Assembly: GCA_947623975.1 (NCBI GenBank) | Contig: CANQHY010000071.1 | Location: forward strand, 1-6,253 | Source of the DNA: an uncultured Bacilli bacterium | Lineage (GTDB): Bacteria > Bacillota_I > Bacilli_A > RF39 > UBA660 | Direction: 5' to 3' | Length of the DNA: 6,253 nucleotides | Shown: piece after piece, positions 1 through 5,903 of the stretch | Position numbering within the stretch: the first letter of the stretch is position 1 | Layout of the letters: each line of letters begins with the position of its first letter | Position numbers and translations under genes: made by a program | Notes under the pieces: generated by a model | Database searches by the model: none | Seen by the model: only the letters and a program-made list of their open reading frames with translations | Told to the model about the DNA's origin: nothing

Positions 1-60
1 TATTACTTTCCCTTCTTCTTCTAATTTCTTTAATAATTTAACTGGCTTGCTTAAATCCAT
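1..60 (-). CDS. Unidentified protein, N-terminal fragment (runs off left edge)
   Basis: An open frame enters from the left edge and begins at an ATG at 58-60. The visible peptide is 20 residues, beginning MDLSKPV and rich in Leu, Lys and Glu, so probably helical. A second ATG sits directly upstream at 61-63. The ribosome binding site AGGAGG lies six bases before the inner ATG and only three before the outer one, so the inner start is preferred. Two terminators separate it from efp, so it is probably its own transcription unit, although no convincing promoter is visible in 64-164. The fragment is too short to assign a family. Confidence 0.6.
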   Translation of the reverse strand, partial: MDLSKPVKLLKKLEEEGKVI

Positions 61-164
61 CATAACCCTCCTCTCATCCTGAATTATTCAAGCTTAATTA
101 AATTATTATCTTTATCTTTTCTTTTTCCTAAAAATAAGTTAATTTTTTTTAATTTTTTTATAAC

Positions 165-192
165 AAAAAAGCTCGATTAAAAATAATCAAGC
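165..192 (-). terminator. Second rho-independent terminator downstream of efp
   Basis: The arms 171-179 and 184-192 form a 9-bp stem with a four-base A/T loop. Read on the minus strand it has one G-U wobble, and on the plus strand the same position is a C-A mismatch, so it folds better in the minus-strand RNA. A run of six U follows (165-170 on the complement) and then more U-rich sequence. It lies about 60 bases past the efp stop and acts as a back-up to the terminator at 236-257. Confidence 0.72.
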
Positions 193-235
193 CGAACTTT
201 ATATCTAATTAATAATATTTAAAAGCTTTTTACAT

Positions 236-257
236 AAAAAAAGCATATTACTATGCT
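236..257 (-). terminator. Rho-independent terminator overlapping the efp stop
   Basis: The arms 242-247 and 252-257 form a perfect 6-bp stem (AGCATA/TATGCT) with a four-base loop. In minus-strand RNA a U tract follows at 236-242. The loop and one arm contain the efp stop codon and its last codons, so the hairpin begins inside the gene. The stem is short and AT-rich, but position and U tract fit an intrinsic terminator. Confidence 0.7.
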
Positions 258-808
258 CTTGATACATACTTTCCATCGATTGTCGAAACAAGAATATTTT
301 CTCCTTCTTCGATAAACATAGGAACTTTTACTACCATTCCATTTTCAAGTTCTGCATCTTTCATAGCAGTGGAAGTAGTATTTCCTTTAACACCAGGCTC
401 TGATTTAGTGACCTTATACTCAATCTTGTCTGGCAAAATCATTCCTAACACTTCACCCTCATAGAAAGAGATTATTACTTCTAGATTTTCTTTTAAGAAT
501 TTGTAATCTTCGCCAAGTTGTGCTTTCTTAAGTTCAACCTGATCATAAGTTTGCATATTCATGAAACAGTACTCATCGCCTTGCGAATATAAAAATTGCA
601 TTGTTTGTTTTTCAATGTGAGCTGTTTCTAACTTAACATTAGTGTTATAAGTTGTTTCAACTGTTGTTCCTGTTCTTAAATTTTTTAATTTAGTACGAAC
701 AAAAGCAGATCCTTTACCTGGCTTTACGTGTTGAAATTCAATAACTTGATATAAATTATTATCAATTTTAATTGTCAATCCATTTTTAATATCGTTTACA
801 TTAATCAT
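251..808 (-). CDS. efp: Translation elongation factor P
   Basis: EF-P binds ribosomes stalled on consecutive prolines, between the P and E sites, and stimulates peptide bond formation. The 185-residue product has the usual length and all three beta-barrel domains: an N-terminal KOW-like domain (about 1-62), a central OB domain (about 66-127) and a C-terminal OB domain (about 130-185). The loop with the residue that is commonly modified in this family reads KPGKGSAF, with Lys32 at its tip. The C-terminal signature is present: SEPGVKGNT, then a VPMFIEEG stretch and the final GKYVSRA. The start MINVNDIKNG aligns with family starts. Its ribosome binding site is weak (GGGTG at 815-819, six bases upstream). 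It follows rpmG by 20 bases and is probably co-transcribed from the promoter at 1021-1049. No modification enzyme gene is visible. Confidence 0.97.
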   Translation of the reverse strand: MINVNDIKNGLTIKIDNNLYQVIEFQHVKPGKGSAFVRTKLKNLRTGTTVETTYNTNVKLETAHIEKQTMQFLYSQGDEYCFMNMQTYDQVELKKAQLGEDYKFLKENLEVIISFYEGEVLGMILPDKIEYKVTKSEPGVKGNTTSTAMKDAELENGMVVKVPMFIEEGENILVSTIDGKYVSRA

Positions 809-828
809 TTGTTACACCCACATTCTAA

Positions 829-993
829 TTATTTTTTCTCTTTATGAACAGTATGTTTTTGACATCTAGGACAAAACTTATTTAATTCTAGACGATCAGT
901 TGTCTTTTTAACATTCTTTTCAGTACAATAGTTTTCTTCTTTACATTCTTGACATACAAGAATCTTTCCTTGTCTATTTCCTACTTTAGCCAC
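829..993 (-). CDS. rpmG: 50S ribosomal protein L33 (zinc-binding form)
   Basis: A 54-residue basic protein of the large ribosomal subunit. It carries two CxxC pairs, CQEC at 14-17 and CPRC at 41-44, which form the zinc ribbon of the C+ type of L33. The segment TTDRLELNKFCPRCQKHTVHKE is close to the Bacillus L33 consensus. A fifth cysteine (Cys23) lies in the NYCTEKN stretch. It starts with GTG (991-993), supported by AAGGAGG at 1001-1007 seven bases upstream. It is slightly longer than the usual 49-50 residues, with the extra length at the N-terminus. It heads a two-gene unit with efp and has its own strong promoter. Bacillota often carry more than one rpmG, so paralogs may exist elsewhere. 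Confidence 0.95.
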   Translation of the reverse strand: MAKVGNRQGKILVCQECKEENYCTEKNVKKTTDRLELNKFCPRCQKHTVHKEKK

Positions 994-1020
994 GATAATC
1001 CCTCCTTGGTTCCTATTGGT

Positions 1021-1049
1021 ATTATAGCAGAAAAATTATATTTTGCAAA
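1021..1049 (-). promoter_or_regulatory. SigA-type promoter of rpmG-efp with extended -10
   Basis: Read on the minus strand, the -35 element TTTGCA (1044-1049) is followed by a 17-base spacer and a perfect TATAAT (1021-1026). The bases TGC directly before the -10 make an extended -10 (TGnTATAAT). The predicted start lies roughly 20 bases before the GTG of rpmG, just ahead of its ribosome binding site. The promoter begins about 15 bases after the pbp stop codon, and no terminator hairpin lies between them, so pbp read-through may add to transcription. Confidence 0.85.
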
Positions 1050-1063
1050 TTTTTTTTACTAAA

Positions 1064-3091
1064 TTAGCCATATAATTCAAAAAATTTATTAACAATCTCC
1101 CTTGTAGTCCTAATATTACCATATGTTCTTCTTGAAGAATCAGAACTTACAATATTAGGAAATATTATTGCAATAGACATTTTAGGATTATCATAGGGAT
1201 AGTAACCAACAAAAGAATTGGTAATAGTTGGCGTATCTATAATTCCATCACCATTTGTATCAGCAAAAGTTTCTGATGTTCCTGTTTTTCCTGCTGTTTT
1301 ATAAGCATTTCCCATATAACGTACCGCAAGTCCAGTAGTAGTAGCTTCTCTAAAACCAAGCTGTACTCTTTTTATATACTCTTCTTTAGTAACAACAGTA
1401 CTTGCTATCTCTTTTTCGGTCTCATAAATAAGTGTTCCTATCTTTTCTTTATCATCAGGTGCATGAATTTCTTTTAATAAATGAGGTTTATATCTAGTTC
1501 CACCTGTTGCAAGAGTTGACATATATTCTGATATTTGCATAGTAGTATAAGTATCATATTGTCCTATTGTATAATTTAATAATAAATCGATAGCGTCACT
1601 CTTACCAATATTTCCAATACTATCTACAGGAAGATCGATACCTGTTTTTACACCTAAGCCAAATTCATTAAAAGTCTTACGATATTTTTCTAGTGCCCCA
1701 TTAGTATCCGTTAAATTAGCATTATAATAATAATTTAATCCAGCGACTTTCATAGCCGTTTTAAACTGATAAACGTTTGAAGATTGACTAATAGCAGTTA
1801 TGTCATTGATTCTGCCCAAAGTAATCCACGAACATTTTTTAGGTTTTGAATATAATTTTATACATTCGTCTACCTGATATTCCCCTATTTTTATAGCATT
1901 TTCATTATAGCCAACCAACATTGATGCACCTTTTACAATACTACCAGGAGTAACCGGATTAGTAAGAACTTGCGGTGTTACATCATAAGAGTTCCAATTA
2001 CCATTTAATTTTATAACTTCCCGTCCTGCCATAGCTAAAATTTCACCACTTTGAGGATCTTTTATAACTACATAAATATGATTGAATAAATCAGTATTAG
2101 GATCTTTTTTCATGTTAATTATCTCATTTGTCAATATCTTCTCAATTTCTTGCTGTAACTTAATATCTATAGTTAGAACAATATCATTTCCTCTTTCTCC
2201 TTTACTAAGTGTTACTATCTCGTCATTTTCAATTTTATAAGTTCCTTTTGTTCCCTTTAAAATATCTTCATATTGTTTTTCTAAATAACTTACACCTACT
2301 ATATCATTAAGAGAATAACCTTTATCTAAATAATAATCCTTATCTTCTTTAGAAATTTTAGATATATTTCCTAAAATAGATCTGAACACATCTCCATAAG
2401 GATAAACTCTTTCCCAATCATACTTTATATAAATACCAGAAAGTTCTTCTAAATTATCCGCTATACTTGCAAGTTCTTCATCAGTTAAATCATCTTTTTT
2501 AATAATTTTTTCTTCATAAGAATATCCATTATTCATAAGATAGTAAATGTAAGCCGCTTCTTTATCATTTTCACTATATTTATTTAACATTTCGATAGTT
2601 ATCCTACTCAATTTCAAATAGTAAATATCATTATCATTTAATTTTCTATCATAATATTTATCCCATTCTTCGTTGGTTATTAAAGAATTACATTCTTTAG
2701 AATTTTCCACTAAATAATAATCTTTTAGCATTCTTTCCGTTAATTTTTTATAATCTACTTTTAATATATTTGCAACCATTTTGGAAATATCTAATTCCTT
2801 TCTAGCCGTTATTTTATTAGGTTTTAAATAATAAATTGTAGCTACCTCCTTATTATCAACTAAAAGGTTATAATTGCGATCATATATTCTTCCTCTTGGA
2901 ACAGTAGCAAATTCGTAAACATTACTAGTTTTTTTCTGTAACAATTCTGTATAATAACTGTTTTTTAAAATTATTATATTTCCAATAGATATAGTTAAGA
3001 TTAAAAATGATACATATACTGCTACCTGATATATATCAATTCTTTTATTAACTATATCTTTTATGTTTTTTTTACGTATATTTTTATTCAT
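1064..3091 (-). CDS. Class B penicillin-binding protein, PBP2-type D,D-transpeptidase
   Basis: A membrane-anchored peptidoglycan transpeptidase of the elongation PBP2/PbpA/PbpH type. From the ATG at 3091 it has 675 residues: a short basic cytoplasmic tail, one membrane segment (about 21-43), the RGRIYDRN motif (66-73) typical of class B PBPs, a long pedestal domain, then the transpeptidase domain (about 335-675). The three active-site motifs are intact: SIVK with nucleophile Ser384 and Lys387, SSN at 437-439, and KTGT at 602-605. A DTNGDGIID stretch follows the third motif at 611-619. A GTG start at 3100 is also open. I prefer the ATG because GTGATAAAT-ATG closely matches the GGTGAT ribosome binding sites and starts of the two neighbouring genes. 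No rodA or mreC lies nearby, so the exact paralog stays open. It is transcribed divergently from the small gene at 3162. Confidence 0.93.
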   Translation of the reverse strand: MNKNIRKKNIKDIVNKRIDIYQVAVYVSFLILTISIGNIIILKNSYYTELLQKKTSNVYEFATVPRGRIYDRNYNLLVDNKEVATIYYLKPNKITARKELDISKMVANILKVDYKKLTERMLKDYYLVENSKECNSLITNEEWDKYYDRKLNDNDIYYLKLSRITIEMLNKYSENDKEAAYIYYLMNNGYSYEEKIIKKDDLTDEELASIADNLEELSGIYIKYDWERVYPYGDVFRSILGNISKISKEDKDYYLDKGYSLNDIVGVSYLEKQYEDILKGTKGTYKIENDEIVTLSKGERGNDIVLTIDIKLQQEIEKILTNEIINMKKDPNTDLFNHIYVVIKDPQSGEILAMAGREVIKLNGNWNSYDVTPQVLTNPVTPGSIVKGASMLVGYNENAIKIGEYQVDECIKLYSKPKKCSWITLGRINDITAISQSSNVYQFKTAMKVAGLNYYYNANLTDTNGALEKYRKTFNEFGLGVKTGIDLPVDSIGNIGKSDAIDLLLNYTIGQYDTYTTMQISEYMSTLATGGTRYKPHLLKEIHAPDDKEKIGTLIYETEKEIASTVVTKEEYIKRVQLGFREATTTGLAVRYMGNAYKTAGKTGTSETFADTNGDGIIDTPTITNSFVGYYPYDNPKMSIAIIFPNIVSSDSSRRTYGNIRTTREIVNKFFELYG

Positions 3092-3159
3092 ATTTATCAC
3101 TTTATTAGTTTGTGTAATATTTTAAAAGTTATTAAATATATTTTTAATAGGTGATAAAT
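3092..3159. repeat. 9-bp inverted repeat bounding the divergent intergenic region
   Basis: ATTTATCAC at 3092-3100 is the exact inverted copy of GTGATAAAT at 3151-3159. Each arm lies immediately before the start codon of one of the two divergent genes and overlaps its likely ribosome binding site. The 50 bases between are almost all A/T and must hold both promoters. A possible plus-strand pair is TTGTGT (3110-3115) with TAAATA (3133-3138) at 17 bases, but both elements match consensus poorly. The simplest reading is two similar ribosome binding sites. A shared operator is less likely. Confidence 0.5.
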
Positions 3160-3161
3160 TT

Positions 3162-3407
3162 ATGGAATACGTAATCAAAGAGTTAGTAGATAAATTAAAG
3201 GAAGATGACATTAATAATTATGCTCTTCAAGAAGGAGTAACGCTAAGTGAAGATGAGCTGAAGACAATTTATCTTTATATAAAGAATTATTGGCAAGTCT
3301 TTTATAAAGAAGATGCATCTGATCTTTTTCTTGAATTAAAAGAAAAATTGAGCCCTAAAGCTTACGAAAAAGTGTTAGAACTATATAAAAAATATAAAAA
3401 GAAATAG
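3162..3407 (+). CDS. Small YqfT-like protein (probable DUF2624 family)
   Basis: An 81-residue, charged, probably all-helical protein with no membrane segment or signal peptide. It has three predicted helices: about 3-24, 29-46 (beginning LSEDELKTIYLYI) and 53-79, ending in a lysine-rich tail. The pattern of an LSxDEL helix followed by a helix with LSPKAYEKVLELYKKY resembles the Bacillus YqfT/DUF2624 family, whose function I do not know. In Bacillus subtilis yqfT also lies beside the endonuclease IV gene yqfS, so the neighbourhood supports the call. Here the two genes are convergent. The start is supported by AGGTGAT at 3149-3155, six bases upstream. The family assignment rests on recalled similarity, not a search. 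Confidence 0.75.
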   Translation: MEYVIKELVDKLKEDDINNYALQEGVTLSEDELKTIYLYIKNYWQVFYKEDASDLFLELKEKLSPKAYEKVLELYKKYKKK

Positions 3408-3428
3408 TAGATTTATCCTATTTCTTTT
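3397..3428. terminator. Bidirectional terminator spanning both stop codons of convergent genes
   Basis: AAAAGAAATAG (3397-3407) and CTATTTCTTTT (3418-3428) form a perfect 11-bp stem with a 10-base loop. The A-rich outer base on one side provides a U tract on the other strand: TTTTAATTT on the plus strand, and TTTTTATATTTTTT on the minus strand. The left arm is the end of the small gene including its TAG. The right arm is the end of nfo, whose TAA (3413-3415) lies in the loop. Only five bases separate the genes, so the coding ends themselves make the terminator. Confidence 0.7.
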
Positions 3429-4285
3429 AATTTGTCATTAAATTTTTTAGTTTTAATCATTTCTATTTCTTCTTTATAAGGTGGCTTTTCATTAATCCAT
3501 GGTGTTTCTAATATTTTAGGAACATTTTCTAATTTTTCATTATATATAACATTTATTAAATTATTAAAGCCAATAGTTCCATAGCCTAAGTTTTCATGAC
3601 GGTCTTTTCTTGCTCCCTGAATGTTTTTACTATCATTTACATGGACACAATGAACAAATGACAAGCCTATTTTTTCGTCTAATTCATCTAAGATATCATC
3701 AAACTTTGAAATATCATAACCACTGTCATTCAAGTGACACGTATCAAGGCAAATACCTATCTTACTTTTATCTTCAACGCCTTCTATTATTTTAGCTATT
3801 TCGTCAAAGTTAGTACCTATTTCGCTACCTTTTCCAGCCATTGTTTCAAGAAGAATAATTACTTTATCATTATGTTTATTTACCTCATTTAAAGCATTTA
3901 TAATATTATTAATTCCAACATCTAATCCTAGACCAACATGGCTTCCTGGGTGTAATACCATGTATTTTATTCCTATTTCTTCACACCTTTTTACCTCATC
4001 AATCAAAAAATTAATGGAAAATTTGTACTTATCTATCTCTTTATTGTTAGCAAGATTAACAATATAAGGGGCATGAACTATTATATTTTCAAGTTTAATA
4101 TTATTCTTTTTCATTAATTCTATTGCTTCTTTAGTTTTATCTAATGATATTTTAGTTCTAACAGTATTTTGTGGTGCACCAGTATAAAACATAAAAGTAT
4201 TACTACCATAACCTAGAGCTTCTTTTGTACTTCCTAAAAGTTGTTCTTTAGAGTTAAAACCGACATGGCTTCCTATAATTAACAT
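3413..4285 (-). CDS. nfo: Endonuclease IV (AP endonuclease, zinc-dependent)
   Basis: Cleaves DNA 5' to abasic sites and removes blocked 3' ends in base-excision repair. The 290-residue product is a single xylose-isomerase-like TIM barrel of normal length. All nine expected trinuclear zinc ligands are present: His71 (IVHAPY), His112 (LHPGSH), Glu147 (LLETMAGKGSEIG), Asp181 and His184 (CLDTCH), His215 (HVND), Asp228 and His230 (KDRHENLGYG), and Glu260 (ILETP). The frame stays open to an ATG at 4354, but those 23 extra residues are hydrophobic, unlike the family, and cover the promoter. The ATG at 4283-4285 gives the family start MLIIGSHVGF, with GGGTGAT (4290-4296) just upstream. It is its own unit, between the pilin terminator and the bidirectional terminator. 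In Bacillus the ortholog is yqfS/nfo. Confidence 0.97.
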   Translation of the reverse strand: MLIIGSHVGFNSKEQLLGSTKEALGYGSNTFMFYTGAPQNTVRTKISLDKTKEAIELMKKNNIKLENIIVHAPYIVNLANNKEIDKYKFSINFLIDEVKRCEEIGIKYMVLHPGSHVGLGLDVGINNIINALNEVNKHNDKVIILLETMAGKGSEIGTNFDEIAKIIEGVEDKSKIGICLDTCHLNDSGYDISKFDDILDELDEKIGLSFVHCVHVNDSKNIQGARKDRHENLGYGTIGFNNLINVIYNEKLENVPKILETPWINEKPPYKEEIEMIKTKKFNDKLKEIG

Positions 4286-4289
4286 ATTA

Positions 4290-4296
4290 ATCACCC
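4290..4296 (-). promoter_or_regulatory. Ribosome binding site that fixes the nfo start
   Basis: Minus-strand GGGTGAT sits four bases before the ATG at 4283-4285. It matches the GGTGAT part of the 16S anti-Shine-Dalgarno complement, the same part used by the small gene at 3162. It supports the internal start over the upstream ATG at 4354. Confidence 0.7.
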
Positions 4297-4307
4297 GCTT
4301 AAATTGT

Positions 4308-4335
4308 ATTATGATTACAAGAAAAAAGCAAACAA
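4308..4335 (-). promoter_or_regulatory. Probable SigA-type promoter of nfo
   Basis: On the minus strand TTGTTT (4330-4335) is followed by 16 bases and CATAAT (4308-4313), which differs from consensus by one base. TAATAC two bases further on, with an 18-base spacer, is an alternative -10. The implied leader is about 15-20 bases and just holds the ribosome binding site. The promoter falls inside the longest open frame of nfo, which argues for the shorter protein. Confidence 0.6.
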
Positions 4336-4439
4336 TTTGTTTAGTTACTGACATTAATAATTGTGAATTATAATTTAAATTAAATACGAAAATTTATTAA
4401 CCAATATAATATGTATTAATAAAATTTTTTCATTTTAAA

Positions 4440-4466
4440 GGAGTGACAATATTTAATCATCACTCC
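4440..4466 (-). terminator. Probable terminator closing the pilin array
   Basis: GGAGTGA (4440-4446) and TCACTCC (4460-4466) form a perfect 7-bp stem with a 13-base loop, 32 bases past the stop of the last pilin gene. In minus-strand RNA it is followed by UUUAAAAUG and then AU-rich sequence, so the U tract is interrupted. No other GC-containing hairpin lies between the pilin gene and nfo. It could also be a processing or stability hairpin. Confidence 0.55.
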
Positions 4467-4497
4467 CTAACATTTAGTAATTTATATTAATTATTTA

Positions 4498-5154
4498 TTA
4501 GCCATTATAGTAACACTGATAATCATTACTATCTACTACTACCACTTTGGAAATACCATAACTTCTAAGTTTAGAATTTATAGTATTAATAAGTTCACTA
4601 CCAAAATCTTGTGTAACAGGTTCTTCTCTGCCATCAACAAGCCTTATAAGTTCGCCATCTCTAATAACATAGGTTCTAATACCACAACAACCATAAAAAT
4701 TACGATAATCTGGAGTATCAGTAACAACTAAAGAATTATAATTAGTATCTATCAAATCTTTTTCACGAGTAAGAGCAATTCCTTGTCCTGCACCATCTTC
4801 ACTCATGAAATAATAGTCATATCCAAGTCCAGTATAAAGGACAGCAACATAAGCATATTTCCAACTACTGCTAAATGGACTTTGCCCACCACGTTCAAGC
4901 TTTACACAAGAACCGTTATGGCCAACTTTAACAAAATATAGTGTATTTGATTCATAAAATTTCAAATCACCAGAATTAACCATGTTAACTACAGATGATA
5001 CATATTGACTAGCTGTGCTGACATAAGCTTTCTTCCTTGATTGTTGAATATACCTAGTTACACTTGGTACTGCTATTAACATAATAACACCTAATATAAT
5101 GATAACTGCCAACAACTCAATTAATGTAAATCCTTTTTTATTATTTTTTCTCAT
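4498..5154 (-). CDS. Type IV pilin-like protein, copy A (prepilin)
   Basis: A 218-residue prepilin. The class III leader MRKNNKKG is cut after Gly8, leaving Phe9 for methylation and Glu13 at the conserved fifth position (FTLIE). The hydrophobic helix runs about 9-31, and the amphipathic part of alpha-1 continues through TRYIQQSRKKAY to about 60. The C-terminal globular part has cysteines at 83, 156, 157 and 214. Residue 83 with 214 could close a pilin-like disulfide loop (inference). Start support is GGGAG seven bases upstream. It is the last of at least three tandem paralogs, 47 bases after copy B and followed by a terminator-like hairpin. Copies A and B are identical over residues 1-73 and diverge strongly after about 150. 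Whether it builds a pilus, a competence pseudopilus or a secretion pseudopilus cannot be told here, as no ATPase, PilC-like or peptidase gene is in view. Confidence 0.88.
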   Translation of the reverse strand: MRKNNKKGFTLIELLAVIIILGVIMLIAVPSVTRYIQQSRKKAYVSTASQYVSSVVNMVNSGDLKFYESNTLYFVKVGHNGSCVKLERGGQSPFSSSWKYAYVAVLYTGLGYDYYFMSEDGAGQGIALTREKDLIDTNYNSLVVTDTPDYRNFYGCCGIRTYVIRDGELIRLVDGREEPVTQDFGSELINTINSKLRSYGISKVVVVDSNDYQCYYNG

Positions 5155-5201
5155 TATTTTACTCCCATTTTAATATTCAAGAAACTCTTAGTATACTACT
5201 A

Positions 5202-5855
5202 TTAACTATAAGTACAATTATAATCATTTATATTTATTACTACTATTTTTGAAATTCTATAATCATAAAGTTTAGAATTCACCGTATTAACAAGGTCGCT
5301 AGCAAAACCTTTAGTAACTGTCTGCTCTTCACCACTAACAGTTTGTTTAAGTTCTCCATCCTTAATAGTATAAGTTATAATACTACAGCAACCATACAAC
5401 CCTTCATAATCCGGAGTGTTAGTAACAACTAAAGAATTATAATTAGTATCTATCAAATTTCTTTCACGAGTAAGAGCAATTCCTTGTCCTGTACCATCTT
5501 CACCCATGAAGAAATAATCATATCCCATTCCAGTATAAACAACTCCAACATAAGCATACTTCCAAGTATTGCTAAATGGACTTTGTCCACCACGTTCAAG
5601 CTTTACACAAGAACCGTTATGTCCAACCTTAACCAAATATAGTGTATTTGATTCATAAAATTTCAAATCACCAGAATTAACCATGTTAACTACAGATGAT
5701 ACATACTGACTAGCTGTACTGACATAAGCCTTCTTCCTTGATTGTTGAATGTATCTTGTTACACTTGGTACTGCTATCAACATAATAACACCTAATATAA
5801 TGATAACTGCCAACAACTCAATTAATGTAAATCCTTTTTTATTATTTTTTCTCAT
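5202..5855 (-). CDS. Type IV pilin-like protein, copy B (prepilin)
   Basis: A 217-residue paralog of the gene at 4498 with the same leader (MRKNNKKG, cut before FTLIE), the same membrane helix, and the same four cysteines (83, 156, 157, 214). Compared by eye with copy A, the first 150 residues differ at 12 positions, while the remaining 67 differ at about 30. In the alpha-1 region most base differences are synonymous. The tail is variable: CCSIITYTIKDGELK here against CCGIRTYVIRDGELI in copy A. The ribosome binding site GGGAG is copied with the gene. It lies 48 bases after copy C, with no terminator between, so the genes are probably one polycistronic unit. The promoter must be beyond the right edge or within upstream copies. 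Confidence 0.88.
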   Translation of the reverse strand: MRKNNKKGFTLIELLAVIIILGVIMLIAVPSVTRYIQQSRKKAYVSTASQYVSSVVNMVNSGDLKFYESNTLYLVKVGHNGSCVKLERGGQSPFSNTWKYAYVGVVYTGMGYDYFFMGEDGTGQGIALTRERNLIDTNYNSLVVTNTPDYEGLYGCCSIITYTIKDGELKQTVSGEEQTVTKGFASDLVNTVNSKLYDYRISKIVVININDYNCTYS

Positions 5856-5903
5856 TATTTTACTCCCATTTAATATTCAAGAAACTCTTAATATATCACT
5901 CTA

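Noticed and set aside
77..95. Small palindrome TGAATTATTCA before the left-edge gene as an operator
   Set aside because: The arms are only five bases in AT-rich DNA, and no second copy is seen in the window.
3092..3100. GTG at 3100 as the start of the PBP gene
   Set aside because: It is possible and would add three residues, but the GTG appears to be part of the GTGAT ribosome binding element, and the ATG nine bases on is the better start.
3610..3795. 61-codon plus-strand open frame opposite nfo
   Set aside because: It lies wholly antisense within nfo, has no ribosome binding site, and its His/Tyr/Leu-rich composition is what the complement of this coding frame would give.
4286..4354. N-terminal 23-residue extension of endonuclease IV as a signal peptide
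   Set aside because: The enzyme is a cytoplasmic repair protein with a family start at MLIIGSHVG. The extension overlaps the likely promoter and the true ribosome binding site follows it.
4393..4423. 8-bp inverted repeat TTTATTAA/TTAATAAA as a terminator
   Set aside because: The stem is pure A/T in AT-rich DNA, and a better GC-containing hairpin lies nearby at 4440-4466.
4437..4450. AAAGGAGTGA on the plus strand as a ribosome binding site
   Set aside because: No start codon with an open frame follows: the next in-frame codons run into a stop. The bases are one arm of the minus-strand hairpin.
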